Shown: one piece after another, positions 50,696-58,796 of the stretch
Numbering within the stretch: position 1 is the first letter of the stretch
Layout: every line of letters starts with the position of its first letter
NCBI RefSeq assembly: GCF_000308435.1
Contig: NZ_BAFR01000174.1
Coordinates: 79,239 to 143,238 of the forward strand
Direction: 5' to 3'
From: Nocardia araoensis NBRC 100135
GTDB taxonomy: Bacteria > Actinomycetota > Actinomycetes > Mycobacteriales > Mycobacteriaceae
Length of the DNA: 64,000 nucleotides
Translations under genes and position numbers: made by a program
The notes under the pieces: generated by a model
Databases searched by the model: none
What the model saw: the letters and a program-made list of their open reading frames with translations, nothing else
What the model was told of the DNA's origin: nothing

Positions 50696-51313
50696 TCACA
50701 GCATGCCGCGCTCACGGGCCCGCGCCACCGCGGAGGTGCGGGAGCGCACGCCGAGCTTTCCATATATATGCACCAAGTGGGACTTCACGGTGGTCTCGCT
50801 GAGGAACAGCTGTCTGGCGATCTCACGGTTGGACCGTCCGTCGGAGACCAGCCGCAACACCTCGATCTCGCGCCTGCTCAGCGTGGTGTCGGCGCGGCGC
50901 ACCCTGGTCATCAGCTTGGACGCCACCGCGGGCGAGAGCACGCTGTCGCCCGCCGCGGCCGACCGCACCGCGGCGAGCAGGTCGGCGGGCGGTGTGTCCT
51001 TGAGGATGTAGCCGCACGCGCCCGCCTCGACCGCGCCGAGGATGTCGGCGTCGGTGTCGTAGTTGGTGACCACGAGGACGTTCGGCGGGCTCGGCAACTC
51101 GCGCAACCGCGCGGTCGCCTCGACTCCCGACCGGCCGGACCCGAAACTCAGGTCCATCAGCACGAGATCGACCGGCGTGGTCGCGCAGAACGCGACGGCG
51201 GCCTCGGCGGTGGCCGCCTCGCCGACGACGGTGACATCGTCGGCGACATCCAGCAACGCGCGCAATCCGGCGCGGACGATCGCGTGGTCATCGGCGAGCA
51301 GTAGGCGGATCAC
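50696..51313 (-). CDS. NarL/LuxR-family response regulator
   Basis: A 205-residue two-component regulator. The receiver domain has the acidic pair in LLLADDHAIVRAG, the phospho-acceptor Asp at about residue 54 (LVLMDLSFG), and the conserved Thr and Lys (VVTNYD; YILKDTPPADL). The C-terminal LuxR-type helix-turn-helix reads LSRREIEVLRLVSDGRSNRE, then LSETTVKSHLVHIYGKL. The GTG start at 51313 overlaps the stop of the upstream kinase gene (GTGA), so the pair is coupled. The divergent ABC transporter is the probable target; that is inference from position. A longer upstream frame exists but is a shadow of the kinase gene. Confidence 0.93.
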   Translation of the reverse strand: MIRLLLADDHAIVRAGLRALLDVADDVTVVGEAATAEAAVAFCATTPVDLVLMDLSFGSGRSGVEATARLRELPSPPNVLVVTNYDTDADILGAVEAGACGYILKDTPPADLLAAVRSAAAGDSVLSPAVASKLMTRVRRADTTLSRREIEVLRLVSDGRSNREIARQLFLSETTVKSHLVHIYGKLGVRSRTSAVARARERGML

Positions 51314-52557
51314 GCGCGACCCTCCGCGCCCAGGTCGCGCGACTGCGTGCCTCGCGTTGCCGTTGCGCCGCGTTCCTCCGGCTCGGATTCGGCGCAGCCC
51401 GGGACCGTGTCGAGCGGGAAGGACACGGTGACCGCCGTGTGCCCCGGCTCGGACTCGACCGCCATGACACCGCCCTGCTCGTGTACCCGCGACCGCATGG
51501 CGGCCAGCCCGAACGATCCCGACGGGCTGCGCTCGAGCAGTTCGGGAGCGATGCCGACGCCGTCGTCGACCACGTCGAGATGGACCGCGTCGTCCGCGTA
51601 GGTGAGCGTCACGCGCATCCGGCCCGCACCGGCGTGCCGGATGACGTTCGAGACCGCGCCCTGCGCGATCCGGACCAGCGCGGCCTCGATCGGCATGGGC
51701 AGCCGCTCCGGCTGCCCCTCCACCACGAACCGCGCGTTCAGGCCGGGCGTGGCGGCGCGCCGGGTGATCCGCTCCAACGCCTCGGCCAGCGACTGCCCCT
51801 CCAGCGCGGCGGGAGCCAGCTCGGCGATGAGCCGCCTGGTCTCGGCGAGGTTCTCCGCGGCCGCCTCCCTGGCCAACCGGATCCGTTGCAGCGCTGGGTG
51901 ATCCGGCGCTTCCTGCTCGACGGCGTGCAGCAGCAGTTGAATGGAACTCAGCCCCTGCGCGACCGTGTCGTGGATCTCGGCGGCCAGCCGCTCGCGCTCG
52001 GCGAGCTTGCCCGCCGTGCGTTCCCGTTCGGCCAAAGTCGCCCTCGCGCTGAGCAGTTCGTCGATCAGCCGCTGACGTTCGGCGGCCTCGCGGAACAAGG
52101 CCTGATAGCCGAGCCCGATGCCGACCGCGACGGCGGCTCCGATCACCGGCCCGACGACGCCGGCCACCGACCAGCCGCGGTGCAGGCCGAAGCCGACCAC
52201 CGCCACGGCGGTCGCGGCGGCGACGACACAGAGATTCCACGGGCGCGGCAGCAGGTGCAGGTACAGGAAGAACAGGCCGAACGCGAGGTAACCCGCGTCC
52301 GGCGCGAGCACGACGAGCCCGAGCCACAGCGCCGTCAGCGCGCCGAGCCACACAACAATCGCGCGCCGTCGTCCGGTGAACGCCGCACCGGCGAAGTAGG
52401 TCGCGAGAAAAGCCGCGGTGAGGCTCACGGTCGCGGCCGGATGCGCGGCGCCGGGCAGCACCCCGCGCACGGCGACCACCACCGCCAAGCCCGTCATCAG
52501 CACGTGCAGGCCGAGCCGCAACGTGGTGAAAACCGGGGTCAGGGGCGACGAGTGCAC
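51310..52557 (-). CDS. HisKA_3-type sensor histidine kinase
   Basis: A 415-residue membrane sensor. About five or six hydrophobic segments occupy residues 15-150 with hardly any extracellular domain, as in intramembrane-sensing kinases that watch the envelope or antibiotics. A coiled linker leads to the phosphorylation site LAERERLAAEIHDTVAQGLS (His about 196). The ATPase domain has AVSNVIRHAGAGRM (N-box), LDVVDDGVGIAPELL and GSFGLAAMRSRVHEQGG (G-boxes). It starts at GTG 52557 and overlaps the response regulator by four bases. It is divergent from the ABC exporter, sharing a 130-base promoter region with it, an arrangement typical of drug-sensing modules. Confidence 0.93.
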   Translation of the reverse strand: MHSSPLTPVFTTLRLGLHVLMTGLAVVVAVRGVLPGAAHPAATVSLTAAFLATYFAGAAFTGRRRAIVVWLGALTALWLGLVVLAPDAGYLAFGLFFLYLHLLPRPWNLCVVAAATAVAVVGFGLHRGWSVAGVVGPVIGAAVAVGIGLGYQALFREAAERQRLIDELLSARATLAERERTAGKLAERERLAAEIHDTVAQGLSSIQLLLHAVEQEAPDHPALQRIRLAREAAAENLAETRRLIAELAPAALEGQSLAEALERITRRAATPGLNARFVVEGQPERLPMPIEAALVRIAQGAVSNVIRHAGAGRMRVTLTYADDAVHLDVVDDGVGIAPELLERSPSGSFGLAAMRSRVHEQGGVMAVESEPGHTAVTVSFPLDTVPGCAESEPEERGATATRGTQSRDLGAEGRA

Positions 52558-52687
52558 CGTGCCAGCTTATGTACGGCTATCGCCGGGGCATCCATCGAAA
52601 GGTGGAAAACCACCGCCGACTTTCGCGCACCCGCGCTTCCTTCCCCGGCGCGATGGAAACGGGCCACTGCGGCGGGAGCGTGGAGAC
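52558..52687. promoter_or_regulatory. Divergent promoter region of kinase/regulator and ABC exporter
   Basis: 130 bases between two divergent starts. It must carry both promoters and probably the response-regulator site. No clear core promoter or inverted repeat was identified. The plus-strand gene has a GGGAG/GGAG ribosome site just before ATG 52688. Confidence 0.5.
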
Positions 52688-53734
52688 ATGTTCGTCGCAC
52701 TCCGAGACCTCCGCGCCGCTCGTGGCCGGTTCGCACTGATCACCCTCGTCGTCACGCTCGTGGCGGTGCTGGTGAGCTTCCTCAGCGGGCTCACGGCCGG
52801 ACTCGCGCACCAGAACGTCTCGGCCGTGGAGTCACTGCCCGGCGACACCGTCGTCTTCGCCGACACCGGCGGCGATCCCTCGTTCGACGCGTCCGTTCTC
52901 ACCGAGGACCAGATCGCGACCTGGCGCGCCGCCACCGTCGACGTGGCGCCGGTCGGCATCGCGCGCGGCAAAGCCGTCAGTGACGGCAGCGCCCCCGCGC
53001 AGGTCGCTCTGTTCGGCACGGACGCGGCGTTCGGCAACCGCTCGGCGACCGAGGCGGGCACGGTGTTGCTCAGCACCGGCGCCGCCGCCGATCTCGATGC
53101 CGTGCCCGGTGGTTCCGTCGCGATCGGCGGACGCGCCTTCACCGTGACGGCCGTGCGCGGTGACGACTGGTACAGCCATACGCCCGTGGTCTGGATGACG
53201 CTCGCCGATTGGCGCGCGCTCAACCCGCGTTCCGGCGCGGCCACCGTGCTCGCGGTATCGGGCGCGACCGATCCGCAAGCGGCGAACGCCACCGCGCACA
53301 CCCGGACCACCGACTTGTCCGGCGCGCGCTCGGCGATCGGCTCCTACCAGGCCGAGAACGGCTCGCTCACCCTGATGACCGTCCTGCTGTTCGCGATCTC
53401 CGCGCTGGTGATCGGCTCCTTCTTCACCGTGTGGACCATCCAGCGGATGCCCGATATCGCCGTGCTGAAGGCGTTGGGCGCGACCTCGGGCTCGCTCGTC
53501 CGCGACGCCCTACTCCAAGCCGCGACCGTGCTCGCGGCCGGTATCGCGACGGGCCTGGGCATCACCGTCGCCGCGGCGGCGCTGCTCGGCGACGCGGTGC
53601 CGTTCGTGCTGAGCCCGGCCACCACACTGCTCCCCTCGGCCGCTCTGATCCTCCTCGGCCTGCTCGGAGCGGCATTCGCCCTGCGCTTCCTGTTCACCGC
53701 GGACCCGCTCACCGCACTCGGCGCGAGCCGCTGA
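52688..53734 (+). CDS. FtsX-like (DevC/MacB-type) ABC transporter permease
   Basis: A 348-residue permease. One N-terminal helix (about residues 17-40, FALITLVVTLVAVLVSFLSG) is followed by a roughly 200-residue extracytoplasmic domain and three C-terminal helices starting at MTVLLFAISALVIGSFFTVW. The IQRMPDIAVLKALGATS coupling loop is the FtsX-family signature. ATG 52688 is chosen for its ribosome site; the open frame extends upstream into the divergent promoter. The ATPase gene follows 95 bases later. Together they would form a MacB/LolCD-like exporter for an amphiphile or antibiotic; the substrate is unknown. Confidence 0.9.
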   Translation: MFVALRDLRAARGRFALITLVVTLVAVLVSFLSGLTAGLAHQNVSAVESLPGDTVVFADTGGDPSFDASVLTEDQIATWRAATVDVAPVGIARGKAVSDGSAPAQVALFGTDAAFGNRSATEAGTVLLSTGAAADLDAVPGGSVAIGGRAFTVTAVRGDDWYSHTPVVWMTLADWRALNPRSGAATVLAVSGATDPQAANATAHTRTTDLSGARSAIGSYQAENGSLTLMTVLLFAISALVIGSFFTVWTIQRMPDIAVLKALGATSGSLVRDALLQAATVLAAGIATGLGITVAAAALLGDAVPFVLSPATTLLPSAALILLGLLGAAFALRFLFTADPLTALGASR

Positions 53735-53829
53735 ACTACGGCGCCCGCTCTCCCGACCACCGATCGCGGCGGATCACTCGCGGTGGCGAGCACCCACCGC
53801 GCCGCCAGCCCACAGCACTGGAGTTCCAG

Positions 53830-54615
53830 ATGACGCCCACACCCACCACGCTCACCCTCGCGGACGTAACGCTCACCTACCCCGACGGCGCGGGCCGCCT
53901 CACCGCCCTGGACCGAGTGAACCTGCACGTCTCCTCCGGCGAGATCGCCGCCATCACCGGCCCATCCGGCTCCGGCAAGTCCAGCCTGCTGGCCGTGGCC
54001 GCCACCCTGACCCGCCCGGACTCCGGGCACGTCCGGCTCGAAACATCGGACGGGCCGGTCGATCTCGCCACGGTGAGTCGGCGCGAGGCCGCGGCACTGC
54101 GCCGTTCGTCCATCGGGATCGTCTTCCAGCAGCCGAATCTGATCCCCGCGCTCACCGCCGTCGAGCAGATCGAAGTCATGGCGCATCTAGGGCAACGGAT
54201 CGTCACCTCGCGCCGCCGACGCCGCGAACGTCGCGACCGGGCACTGACTCTGCTCGATTCCGTCGGCCTGGCCGACCAGCGCGACAAGCGCCCCGCGCAG
54301 CTGTCCGGCGGGCAACGGCAACGAGTGAACATCGCCCGCGCCCTGATGAACGCTCCGTCCCTGCTGGTGATCGACGAGCCGACCAGCGCACTGGATTCCG
54401 AACGCGGCGCGGCGGTGATCGACCTGATCCTGTCGGTCGCCCACGACCACGCGGCCGCCACCCTCCTGGTCACCCACGACCGCACCCACCTGCACCGGAT
54501 GGACGCGGTCTACCGCATGGTCGACGGACGCCTCGCTCCCGAGACGGCTGCGCCCGTGCGCCTGCCGTCAGGTCTCGAGTCGCCGCCGGAGAGGCCCGCG
54601 GGATTGCCAATTTAG
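53830..54615 (+). CDS. ABC transporter ATP-binding protein (MacB/LolD type)
   Basis: A 261-residue ATPase with Walker A GPSGSGKSS (about residues 44-52), the Q-loop in IVFQQPNLIPALTAVEQI, signature LSGGQRQRVNIARAL, Walker B LLVIDEPTSALD and the H-loop in LLVTHD. The N-terminal LTLADVTLTYPDGAGRLTAL and the overall type match ATPases that pair with FtsX-like permeases. ATG 53830 follows GGAG at a good distance. A very basic RRRRRERRDR stretch lies after the Q-loop region. The last codons contain the -35 element inferred for the next gene. Confidence 0.93.
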   Translation: MTPTPTTLTLADVTLTYPDGAGRLTALDRVNLHVSSGEIAAITGPSGSGKSSLLAVAATLTRPDSGHVRLETSDGPVDLATVSRREAAALRRSSIGIVFQQPNLIPALTAVEQIEVMAHLGQRIVTSRRRRRERRDRALTLLDSVGLADQRDKRPAQLSGGQRQRVNIARALMNAPSLLVIDEPTSALDSERGAAVIDLILSVAHDHAAATLLVTHDRTHLHRMDAVYRMVDGRLAPETAAPVRLPSGLESPPERPAGLPI

Positions 54616-54647
54616 TATGCTCCTGCTTATCATCTGCACATGCAGAT
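54604..54647 (+). promoter_or_regulatory. Likely leaderless promoter with overlapping palindrome
   Basis: TTGCCA (54604-54609), an 18-base spacer, TATCAT (54628-54633) and then six bases to the ATG at 54640 fit a promoter whose transcript begins at the start codon. No ribosome site is present. A perfect palindrome, ATCTGCA-CA-TGCAGAT (54632-54647), covers the -10 edge and the start codon, an ideal place for a repressor. Confidence 0.55.
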
Positions 54648-55116
54648 AAATGACGCACTCCACCGATCCGACGACCAGCCCAGCGGGCCGGATGAGCAGC
54701 CGTTTTCCACCGGGACCATGCTCATGCCCTGGCAAGCCGGGCCGCGACACGACACCCGGGGTCCGGTGTTCGTCAGCGTGACCGACTTCCTCGCCGCGTC
54801 CGAAGAGGACGTTCAGGCGATCTACAAGACCGGAATGCGGCTGGGCCGGAACTGGCCGGTGATGCACGGCGCGGTCGGCCTGTGGTTGTGGGCCCGGCCG
54901 TCGGAGTCGCGCGGCGGCTCCATCTCGGTGTGGGAAACCGAGCAGGACATGCGACGGTTCGTGCGCTGGCCGGTGCACGCAGACATCATGCGGAAGTGGC
55001 GCGGCCGAGTCGGTCTGGCCACCGACTCCTGGCAGGCCGCCGAATTCGAAGCGGAGGAAGTGTGGGCGCGGGCGCGGAACACGATCGAACGACGCCCGCA
55101 CCCGCAGGCCGGATGA
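54640..55116 (+). CDS. Hypothetical protein, possible dimeric alpha/beta-barrel fold
   Basis: A 158-residue soluble protein not recognised with confidence. The N-terminus is polar and disordered-looking (about 25 residues). The core VFVSVTDFLAASEEDV, GLWLWARPSESRGGSISVW and MRRFVRWPVHADIMRKWRGR looks like a small mono-oxygenase-like or heme-degrading-like barrel domain, in which a strand with W/E is followed by an H/W helix. That fold guess is weak. The gene follows the ABC exporter by 24 bases but has its own apparent promoter. Its start codon lies inside a palindrome, which suggests tight local repression. An ATG at 54718 is an alternative start. It converges with the kinase-like gene, with only nine bases between the stops. 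Confidence 0.65.
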   Translation: MQINDALHRSDDQPSGPDEQPFSTGTMLMPWQAGPRHDTRGPVFVSVTDFLAASEEDVQAIYKTGMRLGRNWPVMHGAVGLWLWARPSESRGGSISVWETEQDMRRFVRWPVHADIMRKWRGRVGLATDSWQAAEFEAEEVWARARNTIERRPHPQAG

Positions 55117-55125
55117 TCCAGCGGA

Positions 55126-56109
55126 TCATGGTGGCAAGACCCTGGCGTCGGCCGGGATCATGCCGAGTTCGCGTATTTTCTCCAGCCGGGTCACCGCGCC
55201 GTTGATGGCGTTCTCGTGCAGACCGGCGTCTCCGAGCGCCGCTCGAAATCGGTCCATATCCACGCCGTGGACCGCGCGGAGCACATCCCCTTCGAGGCGC
55301 TCACCCTTCTGCGCCATGACGAAATCGGAATCGATATTGATCTCCAGCGGTCGGGTCGACAGCGGAAACGATCGACCGTGGTCGATGGCGACCACTTCCA
55401 GCTGCCCGTCACGTTCCACGGTGCGATAGTTGCCGGGATGCCGATCCATGGCACCGATGATGTAGTCGAGCACTGCGACCTGCTGTTGCTGCGTTTTCGG
55501 ATACTCCCCCACCGGCCGGGCGGGCTTGGACTCGACGAACTGCTGGATCATGCCGGGCCCGGACGCTCTTCCGTCGGGACCGATCACGCCGTCCGTCCGA
55601 GCCGTCGGAGGCACCCGGCCGAAGCCGAGTAGTTCATCGACCCGATATGCCGCGATCTCCCGGCTCGTCAGCGCGCCGGGAGCGTGTACGAAGGGCAATC
55701 CCGCGTCGTATTGCTCACCGTGGATAGGTTTGTAGACGTTGAGTTCACCGTCGTCGGAAAGCATCTTCTGCACTGTCGTGGAGCTTTTCAGCGCTTTTTC
55801 TCGCATATCACCGTCGAACCCGACATCGGTGGTCAGCCGACGCGCGCTCATCGCCGATTCGGTCGCGCTCGGCCGGTAGTCCCACGTTCGCTGCCGAGCC
55901 ACCTGCGCCGGATGCGGCCGCACCTGGGTGCGCGCCTCTTCCACCAGATGCGAGGACCGCTCGTCGACGTCCCGGAACTCGCGAGCGCCGAGGTCCAGTG
56001 TGCGGCTGGTGCGCCGGTAGGTGCCCGCCGCGGTCTGGGTGCCCAGATCGAGGGTTCTGGTCAAGCGCCGGGTGATGTTGCGAAGTAGAGGGGTGACAGC
56101 GTCTTTCAC
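55126..56109 (-). CDS. PI3/4-kinase-like (SCO1664/HipA-like) protein
   Basis: A 327-residue protein. The GTG start at 56109 overlaps the stop of the upstream gene (GTGA); a longer frame to 56163 exists. The N-terminal 120 residues are helical, with a short internal repeat (two RTLDLG units about 20 residues apart). The rest has the atypical-kinase core: NVYKPIHGE (ATP-binding Lys about 127), GALTSREIAAYRVDELLG, RVPPTARTDG, GAMDRHPGNY (catalytic loop, like the D-R-H-x-x-N of PI3 kinases) and VVAIDHGRSF (metal-binding D-x-G). It therefore probably binds ATP and phosphorylates a protein or another substrate, or acts as an AMPylase-like enzyme. With its small coupled partner it could be a toxin-antitoxin-like or signalling pair; that is inference. 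Confidence 0.75.
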   Translation of the reverse strand: MKDAVTPLLRNITRRLTRTLDLGTQTAAGTYRRTSRTLDLGAREFRDVDERSSHLVEEARTQVRPHPAQVARQRTWDYRPSATESAMSARRLTTDVGFDGDMREKALKSSTTVQKMLSDDGELNVYKPIHGEQYDAGLPFVHAPGALTSREIAAYRVDELLGFGRVPPTARTDGVIGPDGRASGPGMIQQFVESKPARPVGEYPKTQQQQVAVLDYIIGAMDRHPGNYRTVERDGQLEVVAIDHGRSFPLSTRPLEINIDSDFVMAQKGERLEGDVLRAVHGVDMDRFRAALGDAGLHENAINGAVTRLEKIRELGMIPADARVLPP

Positions 56110-56468
56110 CGAGAGGGCGGCGGGGCCGCGCCATCCGAACCCGGTGCGGGCGGCGCCGACCAAGGCGTGTGGACGCCGGGTCGCTTCGGCTCGTCCGGGG
56201 TTTCATCGACGACGCGGTAATAGCTCATCCCGTGGACGTCGAGCAGCGCGCGCAGGAAGTGCGGACCTTCGTCCGGCGTTATTCGCCCGGGCGGGTCGAA
56301 AACTTTGACACCGCGCTCGTACAACCTTTCGGCGATCGGGCATCCGTCACGATCGGTCACCGTGAGCGTCACGCCCCCGCCAGGAACCAACCTGAATTCG
56401 GCTACTCGGCGTTCCGGCGAATAACCGACGTCATAGATCGCGACCAGAGTCGGCGTGTACTCGGCCAT
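56106..56468 (-). CDS. Small unknown protein coupled to the kinase-like gene
   Basis: A 120-residue protein starting MAEYTPTLVAIYDVGYSP. A mostly beta-strand-like N-terminal half (VAEFRLVPGGGVTLTVTDRD) is followed by a helix (EGPHFLRALLDVHGMSYYRV) and a Pro-rich, disordered C-terminal tail. No family was recognised. It precedes the kinase-like gene with a 4-base stop/start overlap, so the two are made together. A cognate inhibitor, adaptor or substrate role is possible but unproven. ATG 56468 has GGTGAGG just upstream. Confidence 0.65.
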   Translation of the reverse strand: MAEYTPTLVAIYDVGYSPERRVAEFRLVPGGGVTLTVTDRDGCPIAERLYERGVKVFDPPGRITPDEGPHFLRALLDVHGMSYYRVVDETPDEPKRPGVHTPWSAPPAPGSDGAAPPPSR

Positions 56469-56513
56469 GAACCCTCACCTTCACCTGCGACGAACCGCCC
56501 GGCAGCGGCCCGG

Positions 56514-56544
56514 CATCCGGCCGGAGCGAGGCTCCGGCCGGATG
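56514..56544 (-). terminator. 14-bp perfect hairpin with 3-base loop
   Basis: CATCCGGCCGGAGC (56514-56527) pairs perfectly with 56531-56544 around GAG. It lies between the resolvase-like gene and the start of the small-protein/kinase pair, all on the minus strand. It is a terminator of the former or an attenuator in the leader of the latter; no U-run follows. Confidence 0.6.
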
Positions 56545-56676
56545 TCGACGTCTCATGAAGGGCAACCTACTACCGAACGGTCTGTTTCTCGCGGTGGGGT
56601 TCGCGCTCTCGCGGGCCGCGAGATTCGGGTATCAGCGACCGCGCGACGAAGCGAGAGCGGAAGTGCTTTCGATCGA

Positions 56677-57027
56677 CTACGCGCGCGGCCCGGAAAAGCC
56701 GCGGTGTGGCGCGGAGGGCGGACGCCGAGCGAAACCACGCGGCGGGGCGTGCCGCGATTCGAGAGTGATCAGCGCGCACACCGCCATGATCTCGTCCGCA
56801 CGGAATTCCACATGGTCGAGCGCGGGAGTGATCACCGCGAACGCACCGACGCGACCGACCACGGTGAGCAACGCGGCGAGCGAAGCGGGTGCGGTCGGGC
56901 CCGCGACCAGCGTTCGTGCCAGGTCGAAGCCCGACGCCTTCGCCAGCGCCCGGATTTCCATTTCGTGCCTGCGCGTGCGCTGCCCGGAGATGTCGCGGCG
57001 CAGGTACCCGACCACTTTCGGCTTCAT
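56677..57027 (-). CDS. Resolvase-N-terminal-like small protein
   Basis: A 116-residue protein starting MKPKVVGYLRRDISG (ATG 57027), set by an AGAGGTG ribosome site; an open frame continues upstream to 57174 without one. The GYLRRDISGxRxxxHExxIRxLAKxxGF pattern and the later VGRVGAFAVITPALDHVEF resemble the N-terminal fold of serine resolvases. The catalytic serine context (R-x-S) is replaced and no DNA-binding domain follows. Such short stand-alone relatives recur in Nocardia-type genomes and probably do not recombine DNA. The C-terminus is an Arg/Pro-rich tail. It is divergent from the XRE-TPR regulator across a 260-base region. Confidence 0.65.
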   Translation of the reverse strand: MKPKVVGYLRRDISGQRTRRHEMEIRALAKASGFDLARTLVAGPTAPASLAALLTVVGRVGAFAVITPALDHVEFRADEIMAVCALITLESRHAPPRGFARRPPSAPHRGFSGPRA

Positions 57028-57188
57028 GATCACCTCTCGTTCGATGGGAGCGCCCGCCGCCGGGGGCTTTCGCCACCGCTCGCGGCTCACCGCGTCCGGA
57101 GTGCCGTGCCCGCACGGCATCACCCCGGCGGCGCGCGCACCTCGAGCCTCGAGGAACTGAAGGGACATCACCACGCTGTCAAGCGCAC

Positions 57189-57288
57189 GAGACCAAGTGC
57201 GCGATATCTGCGGTTGTCCCTCCCCACCTGCGCGATCGTGCCCTAAAGTCCGCTCATAACTTCGAATTTCGAGTCAGGGGGCCGAAGG
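57189..57288 (+). repeat. 100-bp direct repeat, copy A (leader of XRE-TPR gene)
   Basis: A 100-base block ending at the XRE-TPR start codon. It aligns without gaps with 58623-58722 at 78 of 100 positions. Best-kept parts are GCGGTTGTCCCT, TCCGCTCAT and GTCAGG(G/A)GGCCGAAGG, the last being the ribosome-site area. Copy A holds the gene's 5' control region. Confidence 0.85.
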
Positions 57289-58592
57289 TGAGGGACAACG
57301 AGATCGACGGCGTATGGGAGTCGCCGCAATTCCGCAAGTTGCTCGCCGAAGGACAACCGGGGCGCGCCCTGGCTCTCGTCCGCAAGGAAATGGGCCTGTC
57401 GCAGGCCGATTTCGGTGCGTTGCTGCACTGGGACCGCACCCACGCGGGACGGGTGGAACGCGGAGAAGTGGGAACCATCTTCGACATTCGCGAACTGGTC
57501 CGCGCCGCCGACGCGCTGGGCGTGCCGCGCACCGCATTGCTTCCAATCTTGCTGGGTCCGGCCGATCCGAGGACCATCGAAGATGGGGGTGAAGGAGCCG
57601 ACGACATGGACCGCAGACAATTCGGCCTCGCTGCGACGATCACGACATTGGCGGCGAGCGCTCCGGCGACCACGGTGCCGACGCGAGTCGGGTCCAGCCA
57701 TGTCGACTACTTGCGGACGCTGACGCAACGCATGTGGCAGCACGACAATCACTTCGGCGGCGGGGACATCGCCGAATTCGCGCTTCGTCAATACGGTTTG
57801 GCACGTCGCCTGCTCGACCACGGCACCTATGGTCGGGAAACCGGCGTGCGGCTGTTGGCCGAGACGAGCCGACTCGCTCGGTGCGCGGGCTGGCTTTGTC
57901 TGGACGCCGGTCGCCCAGCCGTCGCCCGGCGGTGCTACGTCGAAGCGGTGCTGATGGCCGAGCAGGCCGACAACGACGAACTGCTCGCCAATGCGCTGGC
58001 CAGCTTGACGTTTCTGACCACAGACCGGCCGACCAGCCGAGAACCGGTGCGGCTGGCACAGCGGGCCAGTCACCTTGCTCGCCGGATCCCGTCGGCTCGG
58101 CTGAATGCCGTTCGCTCCGCGCGGGAGGCCGTGGCGCATGCGGCGATCGGCGAACGACAGGACTTCGATCGGGCGATGACGCGCGCCTGGCGTGAGGTCG
58201 ATCGAGGGCTCGACGATGTCGACGAGCCGGTATGGCTGCACCACGTGACGCCGTTCGAGATCCGGTCCATCGAGGCCAGGGGCCGGGTCTATCTGGGTCA
58301 GCACGACCGGGCGGTGGGCATCTACCGGGAAACGATCGGCACCCGCGGCACCCAGCGTCCGCGTGACGAAGCGTCCTACCGCGCCTACTACGCCGCAGCC
58401 CTCGCGGGCCTCGGCGACACCACCTCCGCCATCACCGAAGCACACACCGCCCTCACCCTCCTCGAAGGCCCCGTCAACTCCCCACGCCTCTTGGCCGAAC
58501 TGCGCCCGGTACGCGTCGCCGCCACCCACACCCACGGCGACGACGCCGAACACTTCCGCCACCGCTTCGACGCGCTCGCCTGCACGGCGTGA
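57288..58592 (+). CDS. XRE-family regulator with TPR domain
   Basis: A 434-residue cytoplasmic regulator. The GTG start at 57288 follows CAGGGGGCCGAAG. The HTH spans about residues 27-85 (ALVRKEMGLSQADFGALLHW, THAGRVERGE). A DDMDRRQFGLAATITTLAA stretch follows, as seen in NsdA-like actinomycete regulators. From about residue 135 to the end there are TPR-like helices. Such proteins often answer peptide or small-molecule signals and control development or secondary metabolism. The last 200 bases use almost only C-ending codons, unlike the first part, suggesting a patchwork history. The gene is flanked by two similar 100-base blocks, as if it were one survivor of a tandem pair. Confidence 0.88.
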   Translation: MRDNEIDGVWESPQFRKLLAEGQPGRALALVRKEMGLSQADFGALLHWDRTHAGRVERGEVGTIFDIRELVRAADALGVPRTALLPILLGPADPRTIEDGGEGADDMDRRQFGLAATITTLAASAPATTVPTRVGSSHVDYLRTLTQRMWQHDNHFGGGDIAEFALRQYGLARRLLDHGTYGRETGVRLLAETSRLARCAGWLCLDAGRPAVARRCYVEAVLMAEQADNDELLANALASLTFLTTDRPTSREPVRLAQRASHLARRIPSARLNAVRSAREAVAHAAIGERQDFDRAMTRAWREVDRGLDDVDEPVWLHHVTPFEIRSIEARGRVYLGQHDRAVGIYRETIGTRGTQRPRDEASYRAYYAAALAGLGDTTSAITEAHTALTLLEGPVNSPRLLAELRPVRVAATHTHGDDAEHFRHRFDALACTA

Positions 58593-58622
58593 CCTGACAT
58601 GTGACTTTGCAGCGCAGCCGCC

Positions 58623-58722
58623 GAGACCAAATGCGTCAGATCGGCGGTTGTCCCTTCAAACCTGCACGGTTGTGCTCGAAGATCCGCTCATGCCACCGGA
58701 TTTCGGGTCAGGAGGCCGAAGG
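58623..58722 (+). repeat. 100-bp direct repeat, copy B (orphan leader)
   Basis: Ungapped match to 57189-57288 (78 of 100). It keeps the ribosome-site-like GTCAGGAGGCCGAAGG, but no XRE-type coding sequence follows; instead the TetR control region begins. It is read as the leader of a lost second copy. Confidence 0.85.
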
Positions 58723-58736
58723 GGCGGATAATCCAG

Positions 58737-58796
58737 TGTTGCACCAAAATGATGATCCGTAGCCGTATTGCAATGTTTCTCCAAAATGTTGCATAC
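58737..58796 (+). promoter_or_regulatory. Control region of the QsdR-type TetR gene
   Basis: An AT-rich stretch with three TTGCA cores (58739, 58768 and 58789) and an imperfect palindrome from GTATTGCAATG (58765) to TGTTGCATAC (ends 58796). TTGCAA (58768-58773) with CATACT (58792-58797) would make a promoter with an 18-base spacer inside the palindrome. Autoregulation by the TetR protein is the likely use. Confidence 0.5.
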
